DNA of 33,971 nt from Martelella alba (GTDB lineage Bacteria > Pseudomonadota > Gammaproteobacteria > Enterobacterales > Enterobacteriaceae). The notes beneath the pieces are model-generated. The model saw only the letters and a program-made list of their open reading frames with translations, did no database searches and was not told where the DNA came from. Made by a program: the position numbers and the translations under genes. The DNA is taken from the NCBI RefSeq assembly GCF_005217455.1, contig NZ_SZPQ01000044.1, forward strand, positions 1 to 33,971. Reading direction: 5' to 3'. Shown here one piece after another: positions 1-8,727 of the stretch (position 1 is the first letter of the stretch; each line of letters opens with the position of its first letter).

Positions 1-118
1 CTCTTCAAGACTTGATTTTGTGAATCTATAGGTCTTGCGAGTGCCCACACAGATTGTCTGATAACTTGTTAAAGAGCGTGCGCCGAAGCCTGTCAATCTC
101 ACCTGGCGCGGGTTGCGT
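1..118 (-). other. rRNA operon leader with boxA antiterminator (16S rRNA gene lies beyond the window edge)
   Basis: Read on the minus strand, this stretch matches the transcribed leader of enterobacterial rrn operons. The boxA antitermination element, CGCTCTTTAACA, is at 67-78, and the conserved block ending in TGTGTGGGCACTCG lies just downstream at about 36-60. In E. coli this leader precedes 16S rRNA, and the rrnB operon directly follows murI in the same direction, as here. The mature 16S gene is not included; its start should lie shortly left of position 1. BoxA recruits the Nus factor complex so that polymerase passes through the untranslated rRNA genes without Rho termination. Confidence 0.9.
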
Positions 119-146
119 ATAATACGCTTTCCCCTTGAAGAGTCAA
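119..146 (-). promoter_or_regulatory. rrn P2 promoter
   Basis: On the minus strand there is a -35 TTGACT (141-146), a 16-bp spacer and a -10 TATTAT (119-124). Hexamers, spacing and position about 40 bp before boxA are those of rrn P2 in E. coli, the weaker and more constitutive of the two rRNA promoters. Confidence 0.85.
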
Positions 147-261
147 GCTTTTAATTCAATCAGTCACAGCAAGATTCAATCGTACTGTACACAGGGTTGA
201 TCACTTGAAATTCTTCCCAACCCGGCGCGCTTAACTGCGTAATACCGGTCGGTGGAGGCGC

Positions 262-289
262 ATTATAGGGCCTTCCACCAAGGTGGCAA
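262..289 (-). promoter_or_regulatory. rrn P1 promoter with AT-rich UP-element region
   Basis: On the minus strand there is a -35 TTGCCA (284-289), a 16-bp spacer and a perfect -10 TATAAT (262-267). A GC-rich discriminator (GCGCC) follows, typical of stringently controlled rRNA promoters. Upstream (about 290-330) is AT-rich with T/A tracts, suitable for an UP element and Fis binding. The region overlaps the very end of murI. Confidence 0.85.
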
Positions 290-329
290 GGCTTTATTGC
301 ATTTTTTTGACTGAAAGTCGAAATATTGC

Positions 330-1205
330 TCAAAGCGAGGTGGGCAAAGATAATCTTTCCAGCGAAAAAAAGCCGTAACGGCGCAAAACCGGCAGCAATG
401 CCGTGGACTGTGGCGAATTCAGGAGACAGTACGCCTTATTGCCATCCATCGAACCGCTGCCGACAATATCATGGGCGATTAGCCAGGCCGCACGCTTTGC
501 AATGGCCTCCCCTGAATCCACCAGCCGAGTCCCGTCCGGTAAAACGGCCTTGAGCTCTTGCGCCAGAAGAGGGAAATGGGTACAACCCAGGACGACCGTG
601 TCAGGGGGTTCGGCCAATCTCAGCCAGGGACGTAGGACTTTTTGCAGTACGGGAAGATCGATGCTTTCGCCATGGAGTTTAGCTTCGGCCAGCTCGACCA
701 ACTCGGCGGATCCCAGGGTAATGATCCGGCAATCGCCGGCAAACTTGGCAATGAGATCATGTGTATAAGAACGCTGCACCGTGGCGCGCGTGGCCAAAAG
801 TCCCACGATACCGTTACGCGTCAGTTTTGCCGCGGGCTTGATCGCCGGCACCACGCCGACGATAGGACAGGAAAAGCGCTCGCGCAGCGCGGGCAAAGAA
901 ATGGTGCTGGCGGTATTACAGGCGACTATCACCATATCCAGTGGATGTCGCGATTGTACCGCGGCCACGATTTCTACCACCCGTTCAATAATAAACGCCT
1001 CGGGCTTCTCGCCGTAAGGGAATGCCTCATTGTCAAAAGCATAGATATAGTGAGGATCCGGCAATAATTCCCTGACCTCGTTATAAATGGACAAACCGCC
1101 CACTCCCGAGTCAAAAATCAGAATAGTGGGCTGTTTTGTCTCGCTACCGTCAGAAAGTATAGGTTCCCGTGAAATAAAACTCTCGTCCGGCTGTTTGGTA
1201 GCCAT
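330..1205 (-). CDS. murI: Glutamate racemase MurI
   Basis: The 291-residue protein interconverts L- and D-glutamate in the cytoplasm and supplies D-Glu for the second residue of the peptidoglycan stem peptide. The Asp/Glu racemase fold is evident: DSGVGG near residue 32, YGEK about 30 residues later, and the two catalytic cysteine motifs VACNTAST and [10 protein letters not shown]. Length fits the E. coli enzyme (285 residues), and the N-terminus (MATK) aligns with its start. As in E. coli, the first 56 nt of murI lie inside the 3' end of btuB, which suggests translational coupling. An rrn promoter region follows directly. The E. coli protein is activated by UDP-MurNAc-Ala through its N-terminal extension, which is also present here. 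Identification is secure. Confidence 0.97.
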   Translation of the reverse strand: MATKQPDESFISREPILSDGSETKQPTILIFDSGVGGLSIYNEVRELLPDPHYIYAFDNEAFPYGEKPEAFIIERVVEIVAAVQSRHPLDMVIVACNTASTISLPALRERFSCPIVGVVPAIKPAAKLTRNGIVGLLATRATVQRSYTHDLIAKFAGDCRIITLGSAELVELAEAKLHGESIDLPVLQKVLRPWLRLAEPPDTVVLGCTHFPLLAQELKAVLPDGTRLVDSGEAIAKRAAWLIAHDIVGSGSMDGNKAYCLLNSPQSTALLPVLRRYGFFSLERLSLPTSL

Positions 1206-3030
1206 AAACTGTCTCGTAATTTTTATCGAACAGATTGGCTATTCTACCATGAACCGTAAGATGAGGGGTGAGCGGATACGACGCTGCGATGTCCCATAAA
1301 CTGACGCCGCCCATCTTCACCGTTTCATTACTATTGTAATCGGTGTCATAACGCTGGCCAAGATAACGATAATTCAGTGACCAATCGATTTGCGCCACTT
1401 GCCAGTCCAATTGATATTTCACCTGTTGCTTGGCGCGACGGACAAGAATCTCATCCGTCCGGGCATCCCTGGCATCCAGGTATTCAAGCGTGAGCCGGTG
1501 ACGCAATGGCCCGGTATCCCATGACCCCGTCCATTCAACGCCCTTGATGCGGGCTTTGCCGACATTCTGGTAAGTTTGGCTGGCGGTGTCGTAGTCGATG
1601 AGATTATCAATATCATTGCGATAAGCCGAAATACGCCAGTCCAGCGGCCCGGTCAGTCCTTCCACACCGCCTTCCCATTGTTTACTCTCCTCCGGATCCA
1701 GGTTGGCGTTGCCATAATAGGCGCTGTACAATTGGCCAAGGTTCGGCGCCTTGTATGCCGTGCCGTATGAGCCGATTAACCGGTAACCCTCGATAAATTC
1801 CCATGCGGCGCTGGTTTGCCAGGTTCCATGCCAACCGAATTGCGAATTGTCATCACCTCGCACCGCGCCCTCCAACGTTACCGGGCCGAATAATTGCTGG
1901 GTTGTGGCATAAATCCCGGTATTGCGCTGTTCATGACCGTCAGTGAGGTAATCAGTGCCGGGTTCGGTGGTCTGCTTTTGCCAATCCAGGCCGGCACTGG
2001 CGGTACCGTGCGCAATCCGCAGGGTATTGCCCCATTGCACGTTATATTGGTCGGAATCGTCCAAGGTTGCCGAGTCGGAATAAGGACCGTATTTGGGATC
2101 ATAGTTATAATCCTTGGTGTGATTATAACTAAACGACAGTTGCGACGCATAACCCCCTTCGCGAAAACGCAAGCCGGTATCATAGGTACGGCTATAGAGT
2201 TGACGGGTATCCAGCAAGGCATCGGGATGATTTGGGTCGCTATAGCTATAGTCGCCGTCGTAGGCGGTACGATTGTCAAAACCATAGGTCCGTGCGTAAC
2301 CGGAAAATCGATCGCTGAAAATATGGTCGACGGCGGCATAAAGGGTTTTGCTCATAAATCCGTCGCGATCCGGTTGGGCCGGATCGCCATAATTGTCGGG
2401 CAGATTCGCTTTGACATCAAAACCACGGGTATAAGTATAGTTGCCGGCCACCGTGGCGACGGTGTTTTCGCCCAGGCGCTGCTGGGTCGAGCCGTCATAG
2501 GATTGGTAGCCGTGCGACCCCATGCCGGCGCTCAGGGTCGTGCCAGGATGTTCGCGCGTGGTAATGATATTGATCACGCCGCCGATGGCATCCGATCCAT
2601 ACACCGCCGAACGCGGACCGCGGATGTACTCGATGCGCTGCACCAGCGACAGGGGAATTTGGCTAAGATCGACCGAACCGGAAATTCCCGCCTGGTTTAA
2701 CCTTACGCCGTCAATCAAGACCAGCGCATGGCTGGAATTGGTCCCGCGGATAAACAGCGATGTTTGTTGTCCCAATCCGCCGTTTTGCGCGATATCAACG
2801 CCGGGCAGGCGACTCAATGCCTCAGCCACCGAGGTGATTTGGCCACGTACAATATCTTCCCGCGTCACGACACTGGTGGGCGCCAGCACCGAGGATATGG
2901 GTTGCGGAAAGCGATTGGCCGAAACGATGAGGGCTTCGCCATTATCATTTTGCGCGTTATTGTCTTGCGCCCACCCAGAAAACGCCGTGGCGGATAATGC
3001 CGCCAGTATGATTTTTTTATAGTTGAACAT
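1150..3030 (-). CDS. btuB: Vitamin B12 TonB-dependent outer membrane receptor BtuB
   Basis: The 626-residue outer membrane transporter takes up cobalamins using energy from TonB-ExbBD. The chosen start gives a clear signal peptide ([21 protein letters not shown]) with cleavage before QDNN. Starting further upstream would add 47 residues translated from the riboswitch. The TonB box is EALIVSA, followed by the plug domain ([22 protein letters not shown]) and a 22-strand barrel ending in the outer-membrane C-terminal phenylalanine (FTGTYTF). Length matches E. coli BtuB (614). The gene overlaps murI by 56 nt and sits behind a cobalamin riboswitch, so expression should fall when adenosylcobalamin is abundant. 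In E. coli it also serves as receptor for E-colicins and phage BF23. Confidence 0.97.
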   Translation of the reverse strand: MFNYKKIILAALSATAFSGWAQDNNAQNDNGEALIVSANRFPQPISSVLAPTSVVTREDIVRGQITSVAEALSRLPGVDIAQNGGLGQQTSLFIRGTNSSHALVLIDGVRLNQAGISGSVDLSQIPLSLVQRIEYIRGPRSAVYGSDAIGGVINIITTREHPGTTLSAGMGSHGYQSYDGSTQQRLGENTVATVAGNYTYTRGFDVKANLPDNYGDPAQPDRDGFMSKTLYAAVDHIFSDRFSGYARTYGFDNRTAYDGDYSYSDPNHPDALLDTRQLYSRTYDTGLRFREGGYASQLSFSYNHTKDYNYDPKYGPYSDSATLDDSDQYNVQWGNTLRIAHGTASAGLDWQKQTTEPGTDYLTDGHEQRNTGIYATTQQLFGPVTLEGAVRGDDNSQFGWHGTWQTSAAWEFIEGYRLIGSYGTAYKAPNLGQLYSAYYGNANLDPEESKQWEGGVEGLTGPLDWRISAYRNDIDNLIDYDTASQTYQNVGKARIKGVEWTGSWDTGPLRHRLTLEYLDARDARTDEILVRRAKQQVKYQLDWQVAQIDWSLNYRYLGQRYDTDYNSNETVKMGGVSLWDIAASYPLTPHLTVHGRIANLFDKNYETVYGYQTAGREFYFTGTYTF

Positions 3031-3039
3031 TGATATAGC

Positions 3040-3271
3040 ATCCGATAAATACACAGGATGCCGCAGACTCCATGTTTGATAGCACGCGATAAACAGGATG
3101 TTGCGACGATATACCGGCAGGTCTTCGGGCTTGGGATGTGTTGTCACACCAGGCGATGACTTCCCGTCCAAAGACAGTGTCTGCTTTTTGCAATCGCCGT
3201 GATTTCCCCTTACCGCTGCGCGTCAGCTCCAGCTTTGCACTGGATTCCCTTTTAACTCCTCGGAGGCCGGA
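3040..3271 (-). promoter_or_regulatory. Adenosylcobalamin (B12) riboswitch, btuB leader
   Basis: The roughly 240-nt leader before btuB carries the hallmarks of the cobalamin riboswitch on the minus strand. These are the B12 box GCCCGAAGACCTGCCGG (3114-3130), the upstream core block containing GGGAATCCAGTGCAAAGCTG (about 3232-3251), the element GAGCTGACGCGCAGCGG and GGGAAGTCATCGCC. Order and spacing follow the E. coli btuB leader, where AdoCbl binding sequesters the ribosome binding site through a loop-loop interaction. The 3' part (GGCATCC...GGATGC pairing just before the start codon) is compatible with the E. coli RBS hairpin, suggesting translational control here. Confidence 0.93.
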
Positions 3272-3276
3272 AAATC

Positions 3277-3306
3277 ATCCTACATTTACTGTCATATTGA
3301 TGTCCA
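3277..3306 (-). promoter_or_regulatory. Candidate btuB promoter
   Basis: On the minus strand there is TGGACA (3301-3306), an 18-bp spacer and TAGGAT (3277-3282). Transcription would begin near 3270, giving a leader of about 240 nt, which equals the known length of the E. coli btuB leader. The hexamers are imperfect, so the assignment rests mainly on distance. Confidence 0.5.
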
Positions 3307-3527
3307 TAGAACTCATTGGCTAAGTTTTTAAATTCTCGAGAAATAGACCCGCTTCGCGGCGGCAAAAGCGTCGCTGACGAAATAACCGGGCGAAGTGGAT
3401 GCCGTCTATACCGATAAAACGACCAGGTAAGCAATCAGCGCTGTATTGCACGACAGCACTGGACTTCGCGGCTTTATCCCCTAAAATCCCCCAATTTGGG
3501 CAATAGAAGATAATGACGGGAAACATC

Positions 3528-4646
3528 ATGGATAACGAAACGCCGCCAACCGACAGCTACGAGCGACAACTGACCGAGAAGATTACGCGGCTGAAAACCA
3601 TGATGGGGATATTTCGCGCGCCGGAAGCGGAAATCCATCCCTCCCCGGCCCGACATTATCGAATGCGCGCGGAATTCCGGGTTTGGCATGAAGATCAGGA
3701 CCTCTATCACATCATGTTCGATCCGACGACCAAACAACGGATACGTGTCGATGATTTCACCGCTGGCAGCAAGCTTATTAATGAACTGATGAGGGCCATG
3801 ATGGCGAAGCTGCGTTCCGCTCCGCTTCTGCGCGATAAGCTTTTCCAGCTCGATTATCTCACTACCCTGAGCGGCGAAGCGGTGATCACGCTTATTTATC
3901 ACCGCCCGCTGGATGAGGAATGGCGCGCCGCCGCCGCGGCGTTGCGGGACGACTTGCGCGCCCAGGGTTTCCGGGTGGATTTAATTGGTCGGGCGGCGAA
4001 AACCAAGATTTGCCTGGACCGGGATTATGTCGATGAACGGTTACCGGTGGCCGGACGAGAACTGGTATACCGGCAGGTCGAAAACAGCTTCACCCAACCC
4101 AATGCGGCCGTCAACATTCATATGCTGGAATGGGCTTTGTCCGTAACCGATGGCGCGCAAGGGGATTTACTGGAGCTGTATTGCGGCAACGGCAATTTCT
4201 CCCTGGCGCTGGCTTGTCATTTCGACCGGGTACTGGCGACGGAGATCGCTAAACCCTCGGTTGAGGCGGCATTACACAATATCGCCGTCAATCATATCGA
4301 TAACGTACAGGTTATCCGCATGTCGGCCGAGGAGTTTACCCAGGCGATGCGCGGCGATCGTGATTTCAACCGGCTAAAAGACGTCGATTTGGCCGGCTAT
4401 CGCTGCGAAACCGTTTTTGTCGATCCGCCGCGCAGTGGATTGGATGACGAGACAGTGCGGATGGTGCAGGCATATCCCCGAATTCTCTATATTTCCTGCA
4501 ATCCGGAATCCTTATGCCGTAACTTGGCGGCACTGACCAAGACACACCGCATAGAGCGTCTGGCGCTGTTCGATCAGTTCCCCTATACGCCACACATGGA
4601 ATGCGGCGTCCTGTTGAATGCCCACGATAATCCATCGCGGTCCTGA
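3528..4646 (+). CDS. trmA: tRNA (uracil-5-)-methyltransferase TrmA
   Basis: The 372-residue cytoplasmic enzyme makes 5-methyluridine (ribothymidine) at position 54 of the tRNA T-loop, using S-adenosylmethionine. Visible landmarks are the N-terminal RNA-binding part ([13 protein letters not shown]), the SAM-binding motif [16 protein letters not shown], the [10 protein letters not shown] motif and the catalytic cysteine in YISCNPES. The C-terminus HMECGVLL matches the E. coli protein (366 residues). An in-frame ATG exists five codons upstream (3513); the start at 3528 was chosen because it aligns residue for residue with the E. coli N-terminus. The gene diverges from btuB, as in E. coli. E. coli TrmA also acts as a tRNA folding chaperone independent of catalysis. 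Confidence 0.96.
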   Translation: MDNETPPTDSYERQLTEKITRLKTMMGIFRAPEAEIHPSPARHYRMRAEFRVWHEDQDLYHIMFDPTTKQRIRVDDFTAGSKLINELMRAMMAKLRSAPLLRDKLFQLDYLTTLSGEAVITLIYHRPLDEEWRAAAAALRDDLRAQGFRVDLIGRAAKTKICLDRDYVDERLPVAGRELVYRQVENSFTQPNAAVNIHMLEWALSVTDGAQGDLLELYCGNGNFSLALACHFDRVLATEIAKPSVEAALHNIAVNHIDNVQVIRMSAEEFTQAMRGDRDFNRLKDVDLAGYRCETVFVDPPRSGLDDETVRMVQAYPRILYISCNPESLCRNLAALTKTHRIERLALFDQFPYTPHMECGVLLNAHDNPSRS

Positions 4647-4680
4647 TCGCGTCCGTCACCCTGCTAATTCGCGGCACAGG

Positions 4681-4712
4681 CCGGCGCGTGCCGTATCATC
4701 CGCATGCGCCGG
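4681..4712. repeat. Intergenic inverted repeat between trmA and yijD
   Basis: CCGGCGCGTGC (4681-4691) and GCATGCGCCGG (4702-4712) can form an 11-bp stem with one G-U pair and a 10-nt loop. No T-tract follows on either strand, so it is not a classical intrinsic terminator. It lies in the convergent gap between trmA and yijD and may protect transcript 3' ends. The rest of 4647-4860 shows no gene. Confidence 0.5.
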
Positions 4713-4860
4713 TGCAAAAACGCCAGCAAATAACCTTGATCGCCAAACCGGCATTGAAACGAGAAAAACGACCGGCGATGCGGACGTCGCCGCAGGGGTT
4801 TGGTCACGGGAAACGGACGAAAAAACAAGAATGAACGATGGCATTGACGGCCGCGAGGCA

Positions 4861-5229
4861 TTAATCGCCGTCTTGTCTGTCGCGTTTGAGGTGTTTCAAC
4901 TTGCGGCCGATCCAGAACACCAGGATTACCGCCAGGATAGCCGGCACGAAATTGGAGCCGATGACCGGATATTCAGCCCGGATGATGGCGCTATAGAGCA
5001 GCAGGCCAAGCAGAAAACTGGCGGCGGCCAGGGACGGGAATCCCTCCGGCATGGCGCGATCCTGGTAATGATAATGCAGGCTATACACGGCCAGGACCAG
5101 GGATATGAGGGGGAAGATGGAAAAAGGCACCACGGAACTGAATATGGCCGCAAAAGAGCCATTAAGCGCCAAACCGGCGATCAGCGCCAGGATCAGGGTG
5201 CCTTGTTCTCCGAGAGTCTTGTTCGTCAT
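4861..5229 (-). CDS. yijD: Conserved inner membrane protein YijD (DUF1422 family)
   Basis: The 122-residue protein is close to E. coli YijD (119 residues) in sequence and position. About four hydrophobic membrane segments are visible: [48 protein letters not shown] and [12 protein letters not shown]. The motif [11 protein letters not shown] sits between the last two, and the tail is short and basic. The ATG at 5229 is preferred over 5238 because a GGA element lies at usable distance only for the former. It follows fabR on the same strand after 82 nt, and the pair is a known E. coli operon. The molecular function is unknown; association with fabR only hints at a membrane role. Confidence 0.9.
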   Translation of the reverse strand: MTNKTLGEQGTLILALIAGLALNGSFAAIFSSVVPFSIFPLISLVLAVYSLHYHYQDRAMPEGFPSLAAASFLLGLLLYSAIIRAEYPVIGSNFVPAILAVILVFWIGRKLKHLKRDRQDGD

Positions 5230-5311
5230 AGCAATCATCCGTCTTACTGACCTACTTTACCAACGTGTCCAAGCCGCCCGCCCCGTGGCTTGCCTTGACC
5301 GCCGCCCTTGA

Positions 5312-5956
5312 TTAACGGCTTACGTCGAGCGAAAGCGCGGCCGCCTTTTCTTGTTCCCGACGATACCAGTAAAACGCCCCCTTCGAAATCATACGCAATT
5401 GTAAAACAAGGCGTTCTTCCAGTTCACGGCGCTGGCCGGCATTAAGATCCAGCGCTTCCGCGCCGGCGTTAAAAACAATGATAACCATAGCCTCGGCCTG
5501 CGCCTCGGTAAAACTGCGCGGCATATGGTTTTCGATTTCAAGGTAATCGGCAAGTTCCGCAATGAAATGTTGAATTTCACGCGCTACGGCGGCGCGGAAA
5601 GCACTGGACGTGCCTGAGCGCTCCCGCAACAACAAGCGGAAGGCATTGGGGTTGTTGCCGATGAATTCCATAAACGTGGAAACCGAGGTGCGGATAACGC
5701 TGCCGCCCTTGGCAATGCGCTGACGGGCCTGGCGCATTAATTGCCGCAACATCAGGCCGCTTTCGTCCACCATGGTCAGGCCGAGTTCGTCCACATCGCG
5801 AAAATGGCGATAAAAGGAGGTGGGAGCGATACCGGCCTCGCGAGCGACTTCCCGCAAGCTCAGACTGGCGAAGCTGCGCTCTGCGCTGAGCTGACTAAAC
5901 GCCGCTTCTATAAGGGAACGCCGGGTCCGCTCTTTTTGTTGCGCTCTGACGCCCAT
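5312..5956 (-). CDS. fabR: TetR-family repressor of unsaturated fatty acid synthesis FabR
   Basis: The 214-residue regulator represses fabB and fabA in E. coli, sensing the ratio of unsaturated to saturated acyl-ACP/CoA and so setting membrane fluidity. The N-terminal TetR helix-turn-helix is nearly identical to E. coli ([20 protein letters not shown]), and the long C-terminal ligand domain is also highly conserved ([20 protein letters not shown]). The start [10 protein letters not shown] has a GGACAG element upstream and matches the 215-residue E. coli form; an in-frame ATG eight codons earlier (5980) is possible. The gene diverges from sthA and probably forms an operon with yijD. Only the last about 15 residues differ strongly from E. 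coli. Confidence 0.96.
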   Translation of the reverse strand: MGVRAQQKERTRRSLIEAAFSQLSAERSFASLSLREVAREAGIAPTSFYRHFRDVDELGLTMVDESGLMLRQLMRQARQRIAKGGSVIRTSVSTFMEFIGNNPNAFRLLLRERSGTSSAFRAAVAREIQHFIAELADYLEIENHMPRSFTEAQAEAMVIIVFNAGAEALDLNAGQRRELEERLVLQLRMISKGAFYWYRREQEKAAALSLDVSR

Positions 5957-6162
5957 TTTTCTGTCCAGCCCATAAACCATAAAAACCTACTATAACAAAA
6001 TTTGTTGCAACCGCGTTGATACAATCTCTGAAAAATCGTAAAACTCCCGTCAAATCCGTATCCTGTAATAACTTGATTAACAAAAACCCATTAAGAATTG
6101 GGTTAACCGCGCTACAATGTTACATTAACGTTGTAATATTGTTCTAGAACAGGTTTAATCGC

Positions 6163-7563
6163 ATGCAACCACATTACGACTATGATGCCATTATCATCGG
6201 TTCCGGCCCCGGCGGCGAAGGCGCCGCCATGGGATTGACCAAGCAGGGCGCCCGGGTTGCGGTCATCGAACGTTATGATAACGTCGGCGGCGGTTGCACT
6301 CATTGGGGGACCATTCCTTCCAAAGCGCTGCGCCAGGCCGTCAGCCGGATCATCGAATTTAATCAAAATCCGCTTTATAGCGGCAACTCCCAACTGCCAA
6401 GGGCCAGTTTCGCGGATATTCTCCATCACGCGGACACCGTCATAAAACAGCAGACCCGAATGCGACAAGGATTTTACGAGCGCAATCATTGCAAGATCAT
6501 TATCGGTGACGCCAGCTTCGTCGATGCCCATACGGTGAAAGTGCGTTATCCGGACAATACCGTTGAATTACTCAGCGCGGCGCATATCGTCATCGCGTGC
6601 GGTTCCCGTCCTTATCATCCGGCCGACGTCGATTTCGATCATCCGCGGATATACGATAGCGATTCCATCCTTGACCTAAAACACGATCCGTCGCATGTGA
6701 TTATTTACGGCGCCGGGGTTATCGGTTGTGAATACGCTTCGATTTTCCGCGGTATGAATGTCAAGGTGGATTTAATCAATACCCGTGATCGGCTGCTGGC
6801 GTTTCTTGATCAGGAGATGTCTGACGCGCTGTCCTATCATTTCTGGGAAAACGGCGTGGTGATCCGCCATAACGAGGAATATGAAAAGATTGAGGGCACC
6901 GATCAGGGCGTGGAGGTGCATTTCCGCTCGGGCAAGAGAATGCGCGCCGACTGCCTGCTGTATGCCAACGGACGCACCGGCAACACCGATTCGCTGGCGC
7001 TGGAGAATATCGGTCTTGAAGCCGACGGACGGGGACTTATCAAAGTCAACAGCATGTACCAAACCGCGCTGACGCATATCTATGCCGTCGGCGATGTCAT
7101 CGGTTACCCGAGTCTGGCCTCAGCGGCCTACGATCAGGGCCGGATAGCCGCCCAGGTTATCATTAAGGGTCAAGCCAACGTCCAGCTTATCGAGAATATT
7201 CCCACCGGGATTTATACTATTCCGGAGATCAGTTCCGTCGGCCAGACGGAGCAAGCCCTAACCATGCTGAAAGTGCCCTATGAAGTCGGACGGGCGCAAT
7301 TCAAGCATTTGGCCCGGGCGCAGATTGTCGGTATGAACGTCGGCAGTCTGAAAATCCTGTTTCACCGGGATACCAAACAGATACTGGGTATCCACTGCTT
7401 CGGCGAACGCGCCGCCGAGATTATTCATATCGGCCAGGCCATCATGGAGCAAAAAGGCGAAGGCAATACCCTGGAATATTTCGTGAATACCACCTTTAAC
7501 TACCCCACCATGGCGGAGGCTTATCGAGTCGCGGCGCTCAATGGCTTAAACCGCCTCTTTTAG
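6163..7563 (+). CDS. sthA: Soluble pyridine nucleotide transhydrogenase SthA (UdhA)
   Basis: The 466-residue cytoplasmic flavoprotein transfers hydride between NADPH and NAD+, mainly to dispose of excess NADPH. Length equals that of E. coli SthA. The N-terminal FAD dinucleotide fold is [10 protein letters not shown]. The motif [16 protein letters not shown] keeps one cysteine and lacks the second cysteine of the disulfide reductase family, which is characteristic of SthA and separates it from lipoamide dehydrogenase. The second nucleotide-binding fold is [10 protein letters not shown], followed by the FAD motif [16 protein letters not shown] and the dimerisation domain ([17 protein letters not shown]). 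It converges on oxyR with an 18-nt overlap of the coding ends and diverges from fabR. Confidence 0.97.
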   Translation: MQPHYDYDAIIIGSGPGGEGAAMGLTKQGARVAVIERYDNVGGGCTHWGTIPSKALRQAVSRIIEFNQNPLYSGNSQLPRASFADILHHADTVIKQQTRMRQGFYERNHCKIIIGDASFVDAHTVKVRYPDNTVELLSAAHIVIACGSRPYHPADVDFDHPRIYDSDSILDLKHDPSHVIIYGAGVIGCEYASIFRGMNVKVDLINTRDRLLAFLDQEMSDALSYHFWENGVVIRHNEEYEKIEGTDQGVEVHFRSGKRMRADCLLYANGRTGNTDSLALENIGLEADGRGLIKVNSMYQTALTHIYAVGDVIGYPSLASAAYDQGRIAAQVIIKGQANVQLIENIPTGIYTIPEISSVGQTEQALTMLKVPYEVGRAQFKHLARAQIVGMNVGSLKILFHRDTKQILGIHCFGERAAEIIHIGQAIMEQKGEGNTLEYFVNTTFNYPTMAEAYRVAALNGLNRLF

Positions 7564-8466
7564 CGCGTCGGCATTCATGTAGGCCTGCATATGGGTGCGA
7601 ATGGATTCGGCCAATTGTTCATAGCGCGCCCGCAACGGCGAGCCGGGACGGTAGACCAGCGCGACGGTCCGTTTGGGTTCCGGTTTATAGCAGGGTAAAT
7701 AGCATACGCCGTCACGCTTGCGCTCATGGGGGATGGCCAGGGCGGGTAATAGCGTAATGCCGCTGCCGGCGGCCACCATGTTGCGCAGAGTCTCAAGACT
7801 GGTGGCGCGAAAATGCGTATCCTCGTCGGCGCCGGCTTCAAAACAAAAGCCCAGGGCCTGGTCCCGCAGACAATGCCCGTCTTCCAGCATGAGTAATTTT
7901 TCGCCGGACAAATCCGACATGGGAACCCGATCGCGATTCGCCCATGGATGGCTGGTATAAACAGCCAGTTGCATCGGCTCATCAAACAGGGGAATTTCGA
8001 TAAAGGCTTCCGTTTCCTTTACCAGCGCCAGGATGGCGCAATCCAGTTTGCCGCTATCCAATTGCATCAATAGTTGACCGGTTTGCGCTTCGTGCAAATA
8101 CATTTCCAGTTTGGGAAAAGTTTCATGCAAGGTCGGAATGATATGGGGGAGCAGGTAAGGTCCCACGGTCGGGATCAAGCCAATATGCAACGGCCCGGAC
8201 ATGGATTCTCCCTGCTGGCTGGCCATTTCGCGCAAAATCTTCACCTCGCGCAGGATAGTCCTGGCTTGCTCCACCAGCAATAAACCCGCCTGGGTGAACA
8301 ATACCTTGCGGCTGGTGCGTTCCAGCAGCATAACGCCTAATTCATCTTCCAATTTGCGTATTTGGCCGCTCAGCGTGGGCTGGCTGACATGACTGGCATC
8401 GGCGGCTCGTCGGAAATGACGATGTTCAGCCAGCGCCACCAGATATTCCAGATCGCGAATATTCAT
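7546..8466 (-). CDS. oxyR: Hydrogen peroxide-sensing LysR-type regulator OxyR
   Basis: The 306-residue activator of the peroxide regulon (katG, ahpCF, dps, oxyS in E. coli) has a winged HTH in residues 1-60 ([20 protein letters not shown]) and the effector domain after about residue 90. The redox cysteines 199 and 208 are both present in [18 protein letters not shown]. The start [12 protein letters not shown] matches E. coli (305 residues); an upstream in-frame extension of 16 codons runs into the regulatory region and has no support. An AGGAGG-like ribosome site sits before the start. The control region upstream is strongly reminiscent of the E. coli oxyR-oxyS region, so negative autoregulation is likely. 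Confidence 0.98.
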   Translation of the reverse strand: MNIRDLEYLVALAEHRHFRRAADASHVSQPTLSGQIRKLEDELGVMLLERTSRKVLFTQAGLLLVEQARTILREVKILREMASQQGESMSGPLHIGLIPTVGPYLLPHIIPTLHETFPKLEMYLHEAQTGQLLMQLDSGKLDCAILALVKETEAFIEIPLFDEPMQLAVYTSHPWANRDRVPMSDLSGEKLLMLEDGHCLRDQALGFCFEAGADEDTHFRATSLETLRNMVAAGSGITLLPALAIPHERKRDGVCYLPCYKPEPKRTVALVYRPGSPLRARYEQLAESIRTHMQAYMNADALKEAV

Positions 8467-8484
8467 TGACATCCTCCTTACCGC

Positions 8485-8552
8485 GATAGTTCGCGTCGAT
8501 AGATAGAATAGCAATTAACGATTATCCCTATCAATAGATAATCTTAATTATC
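8485..8552. promoter_or_regulatory. OxyR autoregulatory operator/promoter region
   Basis: This AT-rich block upstream of oxyR contains several ATAG elements (8486-8489, 8499-8502, 8503-8506, 8508-8511, 8534-8537) and a CTAT (8528-8531), the tetranucleotides of OxyR sites. The string GAATAGCAATTAACGATTAT closely resembles, from memory, the E. coli oxyR-oxyS intergenic sequence. It is expected to repress oxyR and, under peroxide stress, to activate a rightward transcript. Exact phasing of the four half-sites was not resolved by eye. Confidence 0.6.
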
Positions 8553-8556
8553 TCCA

Positions 8557-8719
8557 CAAGCCCTTGGCCGACGGACGGAACGTTTTTCTGGGAATAGTGG
8601 CATGTCATCCCGCCATGACAGCCGCCCACCCTAGCGCGAGTGTGGATGGGAACACGGCATATCAACGGCAATGGGGCAAGACATCTGTGAAAGGGCTTGA
8701 CGGCCGGCGATACCGGCCG
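8557..8719 (+). ncRNA. Candidate OxyS-position small RNA (sequence diverged from E. coli OxyS)
   Basis: In E. coli the 109-nt OxyS RNA is made divergently from oxyR between oxyR and argH. The same slot here has no credible protein gene but has secondary-structure potential. A 9-bp perfect inverted repeat is CAAGCCCTT (8557-8565) with AAGGGCTTG (8691-8699). A hairpin TGTCAT-CCCGCC-ATGACA (8603-8620) has a C-rich loop, and a strong GC hairpin ACGGCCGG...CCGGCCGT lies at about 8700-8718. No T-tract follows the last hairpin, and primary sequence similarity to OxyS is not apparent, so this is a positional hypothesis only. The 3' hairpin could instead end the argCBH transcript from the other side. 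Confidence 0.3.
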
Positions 8720-8727
8720 TACCAGGC

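Noticed and set aside
1894-2700. Long plus-strand open frame (268 codons) inside btuB
   Set aside because: It is fully contained within btuB on the opposite strand, with a low-complexity Gly/Ile-rich translation. It is an antisense shadow of the barrel-coding sequence.
4618-5250. Plus-strand open frame of 210 codons across yijD
   Set aside because: It is antisense to the conserved yijD gene, with Gln/Arg/Asp-rich composition and no ribosome site.
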